A stretch of DNA of 64,000 nucleotides, taken from Metridium senile. Its lineage: Eukaryota > Cnidaria > Anthozoa > Actiniaria > Metridiidae. The notes beneath the pieces were generated by a model that searched no databases, was not told the DNA's origin, and worked only from the letters and a program-made list of their open reading frames with translations. Below are positions 58,163-64,000 of the stretch, one piece after another. The DNA is taken from contig OX459105.1 of assembly GCA_949775045.1 (NCBI GenBank), positions 3,524,556-3,588,555 on the forward strand. The letters are read 5' to 3'. The first letter of the stretch is position 1, and every line of letters begins with the position of its first letter. A program made the position numbers and the translations under genes.

Positions 58163-58334
58163 TGTAATAAGACGGTAAACTCGTTTGTTTGTTGGTTTCT
58201 TTTACTTTAACTTAGACTTCGAAGTACATGTGCCAACGATTGAACTACAAAACAACATGGCCGCCATCTGCGGGGGTCACCCTGTATAAAAGGGCTACTA
58301 AGGGGGGGTGGGACAATAAGCACGTATTACAACA
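58163..58334 (-). repeat. 3' LTR of the Gypsy element
   Basis: 172 bp. On the element strand it starts TGTTGTAATACG and ends CGTCTTATTACA. It contains a TATA-like CCCTTTTATACAGG. It matches the 5' LTR at every base I compared. Confidence 0.93.
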
Positions 58335-58345
58335 TCTCCCCCCTT
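58335..58345 (-). promoter_or_regulatory. Polypurine tract of the Gypsy element
   Basis: AAGGGGGGAGA on the element strand directly adjoins the 3' LTR and would prime plus-strand DNA synthesis. Confidence 0.85.
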
Positions 58346-58386
58346 AACTAACAAGTTACAATTATCAACAAAATAATGTCACTTAT

Positions 58387-59760
58387 TCAACAAGAGTCAA
58401 TAAGTCTTTCAGGTTTCCTGACAACTCTTCCTGATTTGGTGGTGACAACTGAACCACTGGGTTGAAGGTCAGGTTGTTTCATCTGTTCGTCTGAAACCAA
58501 GGAGGGTTGCGGCTTCATCGGTAGACTTGAACTCATAGGCATAGAACTCATGGGAACTGTTGACAGTTTTGGTAGATCCATTGGTAGATCTAGTGGCGTA
58601 GATATGATTTGACGTCTATTTCTGCGAAATACGCTGCCTCTCTCGTCTTTCACCAGATACGATCTTGGAAGCACTTCAGCTTTTCTCCATTGCTTTTCTC
58701 TCCCTGGTCGAATCCTGACTTTGGCACCTGGTTCTAAGGGTGGCAAGTCTTTGCTGTTCTGGTTGTAATAAGCTGTAGCTTTGTCTTGACGTGTTCTGAG
58801 TGTTTTAACAACTGTGTCAGGGTTCACTGGTTGAGGAAGCAACAGTCTCTTGTGAGTTGGTAGCATAGTGCGTGTTCTTCGGCTCATTAACAGCTGGACC
58901 GGCGATAGACCAATGTCTTCGAACGGCGTATTACGGTATTTGAGAAGGCCCTCAAATGGATCCTTGCCATCAGCGTCAGCTTTCTTAAGGATTCGTTTCG
59001 CTGTCTGTACAGCTTTCTCAGCTGCCCCATTGGACTGGGGATATTCCGGAGAACTGGTAGTATGCTTAAAACCCCATTCTTTTGCAAACACTTTAAATTG
59101 ATGCGTACTGTCAAATAGGTTCCTAGTATTACTGTATTGCGAACCATTGTCGCTGATAACTTCTTGAGGTATCCCATAACGAGCAAAAATCTTCTTCAGG
59201 TTGTTGATAAGACATGTCGCAGTGCTTTGACGTAGCAGTTCTATTTCAAAGTATTTGGAGTAGAAATCAGTCACTACCACGTAGGTGTGTCCACCGTAAT
59301 CAAAGAGATCCGTACCAACAATTTGCCACGGGAGGCCAGGAATATCATGTGGTTTAAGTGTTTCCTTTTGCTGTTGATTCCTGAAAGCATTGCAGATTCC
59401 ACATGATCGCACTCTATCTTTGACCTGTGAACTCATACCTGGCCAGAAAACATAGTCCCTAGCGTAGGATAAACTCTTTGACTCACCCATGTGGGCACCA
59501 TGAATTTCATCGAGCACTTCACCTCTCATAGCTCGTGGTACAACAATTCGATCAGACTTGAACAGCAATCCGTCTTCGACGCTGAGCTCCTCTCTGTAAC
59601 TAAAATATTCTCTAGCTAATTCATCAACCACTTCTTTGTCCGAGGGCCATCCATTAACAACATAATCCATTACTACTTGGGTGGTTTCATCACAATTGGT
59701 GTAGGATTTAAACTTAGACAGGGAATCATTGTCCAGTCCTAAGTTGTCTATTAAGTTCAC
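58387..59760 (-). CDS. Gypsy Pol C-terminal part: integrase
   Basis: 457 residues from the first ATG, but the frame is open further upstream, to at least 59883, where it carries the end of RNase H/tether sequence (YDLNVRYVPGKQQVLSD). The zinc-binding HHCC module has His87, His90, Cys120 and Cys123. The catalytic core has Asp151 (IVGTDLFDYG), Asp204 (VISDNGSQYS) and Glu248 (PQSNGAAEKA). The second Asp-to-Glu spacing is 43, longer than the usual 35, because of a small insertion. A C-terminal basic region with VRIRPGREKQWRKAEV follows; no chromodomain is seen. It would integrate element cDNA. It is in a different frame from the upstream ORF. Confidence 0.9.
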   Translation of the reverse strand: MNLIDNLGLDNDSLSKFKSYTNCDETTQVVMDYVVNGWPSDKEVVDELAREYFSYREELSVEDGLLFKSDRIVVPRAMRGEVLDEIHGAHMGESKSLSYARDYVFWPGMSSQVKDRVRSCGICNAFRNQQQKETLKPHDIPGLPWQIVGTDLFDYGGHTYVVVTDFYSKYFEIELLRQSTATCLINNLKKIFARYGIPQEVISDNGSQYSNTRNLFDSTHQFKVFAKEWGFKHTTSSPEYPQSNGAAEKAVQTAKRILKKADADGKDPFEGLLKYRNTPFEDIGLSPVQLLMSRRTRTMLPTHKRLLLPQPVNPDTVVKTLRTRQDKATAYYNQNSKDLPPLEPGAKVRIRPGREKQWRKAEVLPRSYLVKDERGSVFRRNRRQIISTPLDLPMDLPKLSTVPMSSMPMSSSLPMKPQPSLVSDEQMKQPDLQPSGSVVTTKSGRVVRKPERLIDSC

Positions 59761-59864
59761 TTGTATCTCCTCCTCGTCAGTGCTGGTCGGTTCGGCTATG
59801 TCTACAGGTGCTCTACTTAAGCAGTCAGAAAGGACTTGTTGCTTACCGGGAACATACCGGACAT

Positions 59865-62462
59865 TCAGATCATAGTAAGCTTGAGGAGCATCCGTTGTAG
59901 TCTTGGAGGGGCTTCGTTAAGCGGTTTCTTGAAAATTGCCTCCAGAGGTTTATGATCCGTTTCTACAATAACTTTCCGACCATAAAGGTAAGTGTGGAAC
60001 TTCTGTACTCCCCAGGCAATAGCGAGTAATTCTCTTTCAATGTTTGCATAATGTTTCTCTGAGTTAGTGAGTGTCCTTGATCCGTATGCTATGGGTTTTC
60101 CTTCTTGCATTACTACTGCCCCTAGGCCAGTGCTGCTGGCATCGGCATTTAAAACAGTCTGTTTATTAGTGTCAAAATAAGAGAGAACAGGTGAGCTGCT
60201 GATAACACGTTTGAGCTGTGCAAAAGCATTTTGTTGGGGTGTATCCCACACAAAAACGGTGTCTTTCTGCAGCAGCTGCGAGATGGGTCCCTGAATCTCT
60301 GCTTTGTTCTGGATGAACTTATCAAGGTAGTTCACAGTTCCTAAAATTCGCTGTACTCCTTCTTTATCGGTTGGTGGTGGCATGTCTATAATGGCCTTGA
60401 TCTTCTCAGGATCTGGCTGTAGGCCTTGTGAAGTAAGCCTATGGCCAACATACCTAACTTCATCTACTCTAAGTTTCACTTTGCTTGGGTTAAACTTTAA
60501 TCCGACTTCTTTACTTCGTTCCAACACCTGTGACAGCTTTTCATTCATTTCCTTCTCGTCTTTGGCATGTATTAGAAAGTCATCTACTATGATCTCTACG
60601 GGTACTCCTTCGAAGAGCCTTTCCATCTCCCTCTGATAGATCTCTGGTGCTGGGGCAATACCGAACGGGAGCCTGCAGAACCGATACCTTCCCCACGGTG
60701 TGTTAAATGTAAGTAATTTTGAGCTTGCTTCATCGACGGGTAGCTGCCAAAATCCACTACATGCATCTAGCGTTGAAAATTTAACAGTATTAGTAAGTTT
60801 ATTGGCAACTTCTTCAATGGTAACCATAGGGTGGTGTACACGTTTCAGTGCAGTGTTAAGATCTCTAGGATCAATGCATATTCTAACTTCATCTTTGGTG
60901 GGCTGGCCTTTCCCTTTTCCTTGTCTTTTGTCTACTACTAACATTGAGCTCACCCATGGGGTATGCTCCTGTTCTTTAACAATGATCCCATCCTGTTCCA
61001 TCTCTAACAGCTTTTCTTGAACTGGCTCAAGCAGTGAAATAGGCAACTTTCTTGGTGGGTGGATAACTGGGGATACTGACTCATCAATTTCCAAACTAAT
61101 TTCATGTGGTAGTCTACCAGGTTTACTACTGAAACAATCTTGAAAGTTTGTTAGCACTGGGTCTGTTGTGATAGGGTCTGGAAGAATATCCTGGTTTTGC
61201 TGTGGTTTGGATACTGTCGGTGTAGATTGAATCAAATCTAAGTTCATAAACTTTAACACTTCTAGGTCAAGGCAAGCATTACAGCTCAACAAAGGTGAGA
61301 AATCACCCTGCACAACTAAATATAACAGATCAATCTTACGACACTTGTATTGGGTAGAGAGCCGTACACATCCAACTGGGTGAATGGGCTTAGTAGCTAA
61401 CCAAGCCTTTAATGGCTGATTGATTTTCTGTAGTGGCTTACGAGTAATTTGCTGGTATAGACTTAGTGGAATTACATTTGCTTCAGCTCCAGTGTCTGCT
61501 TTAACCTTGACATTAGAGTTGTTTATAGTAATGTTAATCATACTTTTGTTTCTAGAAACTGAGGTATCAACAGACCCAAGTTCAACGGAGGCAAAGTAAG
61601 CATGGGTTAAGTGATCATCTGAACCACCTTCAATGATAATGCTCTCTTCAACTGGGTGTATATTGCTCTTGATTGTTGATGATTTACACACTCTGGCATA
61701 GTGACCTCGTTTTTTACACTTTCTACACTCCTGTTTGTAGGCAGGGCATTTACTTGGATGTGAGAATGGATGCTTGAGACCACAAAATTTACATAAAGGG
61801 TCATTGGGCCTTGATGATGGTAATTTGGAACTCTTAACATCATGAATGTTGGATGCTGACTGCTCAACACTACTAGAAGGCAAGCTAAACTTCATCTTTT
61901 GACTCTCTGAAGCTTCATATGTGCGACAATAGTCATGTGCAGACTGTAGAGTTAGGTCAGGTTTTTTTAGTAATTCACCCCTCAAGTGATCAGACAAAAC
62001 TCCTCCGACAATCCTATCTCTAATCAGCGAGTCTTTAAGAGTTCCAAATTCACATGTAAGGGCAAGTCTTTTCAAGTCACTGACGAAATTATCAATCCTC
62101 TCTCCCTCTTTCTGACTACGTTGATTAAACACTAAACGCTCATAAATAACGTTTTTTGCCCCCTGGCAAAGTTCTGAAAATTTCTTACAGACGTCAGCAA
62201 AGCTTTCCAAACTTTCGCCTTCCTCGTATGTAAAATGACTGTACTCTTCTATTGCATCACTCCCAGCGCAATTTAGCAACAAATTTACCTTAATTTTGTC
62301 AGATTTCTTTTCCTTCTCTGTGGCTACAAGGTATATCTCAAACCTCATTATAAACTTTCTCCAATTTTCGGCAGCTTGAGCGTCAATAATCAATGGTCCT
62401 GGCTTGTTGAACGACTCCTTTTCCGCCATTTTGAATGATCGATAGTAGTAGTATCTTTCCAC
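59865..62462 (-). CDS. Gypsy Gag-Pol: capsid/nucleocapsid, protease, RT, RNase H
   Basis: 865 residues. Gag occupies about 1-260, with two cysteine knuckles, the second a standard CCHC (CRKCKKRGHYARVC at 246-259). The aspartic protease has DTGAEANVIPL from 323. The RT spans about 470-650, with FSTLDACSGFWQLPV, RLPFGIAPAPEIYQ and the catalytic IIVDDFL at about 624-630. RNase H begins LNADASSTGLG near 771 and continues through YANIERELLAIAW and TDHKPLEAIF. The frame stops just after RMLLKLTMI, and the Pol reading resumes in the -1 frame. Met1 or Met12 could be the start. It lies behind the 5' LTR and PBS. Confidence 0.92.
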   Translation of the reverse strand: MERYYYYRSFKMAEKESFNKPGPLIIDAQAAENWRKFIMRFEIYLVATEKEKKSDKIKVNLLLNCAGSDAIEEYSHFTYEEGESLESFADVCKKFSELCQGAKNVIYERLVFNQRSQKEGERIDNFVSDLKRLALTCEFGTLKDSLIRDRIVGGVLSDHLRGELLKKPDLTLQSAHDYCRTYEASESQKMKFSLPSSSVEQSASNIHDVKSSKLPSSRPNDPLCKFCGLKHPFSHPSKCPAYKQECRKCKKRGHYARVCKSSTIKSNIHPVEESIIIEGGSDDHLTHAYFASVELGSVDTSVSRNKSMINITINNSNVKVKADTGAEANVIPLSLYQQITRKPLQKINQPLKAWLATKPIHPVGCVRLSTQYKCRKIDLLYLVVQGDFSPLLSCNACLDLEVLKFMNLDLIQSTPTVSKPQQNQDILPDPITTDPVLTNFQDCFSSKPGRLPHEISLEIDESVSPVIHPPRKLPISLLEPVQEKLLEMEQDGIIVKEQEHTPWVSSMLVVDKRQGKGKGQPTKDEVRICIDPRDLNTALKRVHHPMVTIEEVANKLTNTVKFSTLDACSGFWQLPVDEASSKLLTFNTPWGRYRFCRLPFGIAPAPEIYQREMERLFEGVPVEIIVDDFLIHAKDEKEMNEKLSQVLERSKEVGLKFNPSKVKLRVDEVRYVGHRLTSQGLQPDPEKIKAIIDMPPPTDKEGVQRILGTVNYLDKFIQNKAEIQGPISQLLQKDTVFVWDTPQQNAFAQLKRVISSSPVLSYFDTNKQTVLNADASSTGLGAVVMQEGKPIAYGSRTLTNSEKHYANIERELLAIAWGVQKFHTYLYGRKVIVETDHKPLEAIFKKPLNEAPPRLQRMLLKLTMI

Positions 62463-62528
62463 TCGTATAACTTTGTGTTACTCCGTTTCAAATGACTTCT
62501 GATTCTCCGACAGCAAAGTTTGGGTCCT

Positions 62529-62546
62529 TTTCAAGTTCTGACACCA
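62529..62546 (-). promoter_or_regulatory. Primer-binding site of the Gypsy element
   Basis: TGGTGTCAGAACTTGAAA immediately follows the 5' LTR on the element strand. Its first 11 bases complement the CCA end of animal tRNA-Leu (known from related elements). Confidence 0.75.
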
Positions 62547-62718
62547 TGTAATAAGACGGTAAACTCGTTTGTTTGTTGGTTTCTTTTACTTTAACTTAGA
62601 CTTCGAAGTACATGTGCCAACGATTGAACTACAAAACAACATGGCCGCCATCTGCGGGGGTCACCCTGTATAAAAGGGCTACTAAGGGGGGGTGGGACAA
62701 TAAGCACGTATTACAACA
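62547..62718 (-). repeat. 5' LTR of the Gypsy element
   Basis: 172 bp, identical by eye to the LTR at 58163-58334, followed by the PBS. Confidence 0.93.
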
Positions 62719-62733
62719 TGCAGATAATCTTTG

Positions 62734-64000
62734 TACAAGATTTTAAAGGTAGCAAAACAAAACATTGTCATTGTTTCTTCGAAAACTTCCATAATTTTCC
62801 ACAGAAAGATTGTGAAAAGAGAAAACCGCCATAAAAGAATTCCTGTATGTCAAAATTAACCTCAAATGAGAATTAATGTCGGTGTCTACCAAACATGCCA
62901 ATTAGTCGAATGTCAATTTCAAATTTATGCAAAACAACAAAGAGAACACTTGAAGCAAAATATATGTCTTTTATTAAAATGTGTCTTGCTAGAACTTTAA
63001 CAATATATTTTTATGAAAACGTATTCATATCCCTGGAGAGTGATCATAATCAGGAAAATAGTAAATCAAAAAGGTTACATAGTTTTATATAGTACACTGT
63101 TACTTTGTCTGTTTCTGTTTTTAGCAACCGCATGAGCTCAATAATTTCTTTAACATGTTGTGTGTGAGGTTAATAAATGCATAATTCTAATACTGTAAAA
63201 ATTATTTTATTTCAAAAAATGATAATATTGTGAAAAAAATATTATGAAATATCGTTTTTACCAGACATAGGAAAGCCGAAGGTAGACAGACAAAACATTA
63301 CTGTATTCGGCTTACAAGCCTAAAACTTAGTTATTTGTTGTAACATTATCTTATATAATAATGAATATCATTATTTTAATTCATATAATTGATTATTATC
63401 ATTATTATCATTATATTGGGATCATATTTAGCGTGTTGTAGATTTGTTGTATATTTAGTTTTGTCACGTGACAACTTCAAACAATGTAAATTTCATCATT
63501 TTCTTAGTTATTTTTCGCTTGAAAAATAAATACTTTACAGACTTTTTTTTCGATAAAACATTGTCTCTATCATCATACTATCTTATAATGGTTTCAAAGT
63601 TATATGAATAACTGCCGGATAGGTGCAAACAGCTCTTTTCTAGAGTATATTTTTACACTTTTCGTCAAAGCTGAAAAATAGCAATAACTCAACCCTTTAT
63701 AAAACAACCCAATATTTGTTTCACGACTTTTTATTCAACTTAAAATACTAATAAGATAATGTGCTAAACGTGGGCAGAATATTGGTGCAGGAAACAATCT
63801 GCAAAGGAAATACGAGGCCGTAAAACTTTAGGTATATTTTATGCAAATTTTGACCGTTTTTAGGGTCAAATACTTAAGAGGGCGTCTCAGTAAGAACGGA
63901 CCACTCGGTCTGGGATCCAAAAAACGATTTCCCTTATATTTCTACCATCGAAAGTACTATCTATCCTTATTACAAAACTGGACTTAGAATTGTTCTAAAT
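62734..64000. other. AT-rich intergenic or intronic DNA
   Basis: No gene, RNA or long repeat is recognised. It would be the upstream intron of the cysteine-rich exon if that exon is real. Confidence 0.4.

Larger units (their letters stand above)
58163..62718 (-). mobile_element. Complete Ty3/Gypsy LTR retrotransposon
   Basis: The element is 4556 bp, read on the minus strand, with 172-bp LTRs beginning TG and ending CA. A 5-bp target duplication tgcag flanks it (58158-58162 and 62719-62723). A primer-binding site complementary to a tRNA-Leu-type 3' end lies next to the 5' LTR, and a polypurine tract precedes the 3' LTR. Domain order is Gag, protease, RT, RNase H, integrase, the Gypsy order. 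The LTRs look identical base for base, so insertion was recent. One frame change separates RNase H from integrase. Confidence 0.95.
57866..62728 (-). pseudogene. Exon of an unknown cysteine-rich protein, split by a Gypsy element
   Basis: Joining 62719-62728 to 57866-58162 across the retroelement and removing one target duplication gives one open frame. It starts after a possible acceptor (caaag at 62729-62733) and ends at donor AA|gtaagg. It reads IICTHLLGCLKTSSKDVKYE, then through WELCLLRAGVF, MTICPLHRDHFGLGW, RPSRVCKHPPHD and a basic stretch to GQGIVTSK. The cysteine/histidine spacing (CPxHRxxxGxxWRPSxxCxxPxH) suggests a small zinc- or disulphide-stabilised module. I have the impression of a recurring invertebrate motif but cannot name a family. 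The element would prevent normal expression of this exon. Confidence 0.55.

Noticed and set aside
58868..61020. Plus-strand ORFs of 77-106 residues
   Set aside because: They are shadows of the minus-strand Gypsy Pol gene.

Overview
The window looks like nuclear DNA of an animal, most likely a cnidarian and probably an anthozoan (coral, sea anemone or relative). It is AT-rich, has intron-containing genes with GT-AG sites, carries class A and leucine-rich-repeat (LRR) G-protein-coupled receptors of lineage-expanded type, and is crowded with short inverted-repeat DNA elements and retroelements. The organism is an inference from gene types and repeat style; nothing in the sequence names it.

Layout. 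1-16,500: a minus-strand gene can be pieced together from a signal-peptide exon (13583-13658) and a discoidin / F5/8 type C exon (3620-3945) whose splice phases match. The 9.6 kb between them is filled with miniature inverted-repeat elements, a tRNA-like SINE head and an unrecognised small ORF (8454-8838). A Penelope-like GIY-YIG endonuclease relic lies at about 1.7 kb. 16,500-32,400: two related intronless class A GPCRs on the plus strand (18370-19452 and 29694-30680), separated by MITEs, a 24-bp minisatellite, a long ATTC satellite and short tandem duplications. The first is followed by a stray copy of its own TM6 region, the second by a tandem array grown from its own 3' end. 33,600-55,850: a direct duplication of about 10-11 kb. 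Each unit carries a four-exon LRR-containing GPCR (LGR-like), copy A at 33681-36679 and copy B at 45298-52966. Copy B has a full-length LINE with two intact ORFs inside its third exon, an LRR exon. Unit A has acquired large palindromic DNA elements (37540-39843 and 41269-44357) that are missing from unit B. A THAP-domain relic lies between the units. 57,800-62,730: a minus-strand exon of an unknown cysteine-rich protein, split by a complete Ty3/Gypsy element with LTRs that look identical and a 5-bp target duplication. 62,730-64,000: AT-rich DNA with no gene seen.

How it fits together. The host genes are cell-surface or secreted proteins: four receptors and one discoidin protein. Receptor number here has grown by local duplication, and transposable elements have then struck exons of the copies. 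The duplicated units act as natural empty sites for each other, so several insertions can be delimited directly. Every LRR exon here is 72 bp long with the same phase at both ends, so loss or skipping of one exon removes one repeat without shifting the frame.
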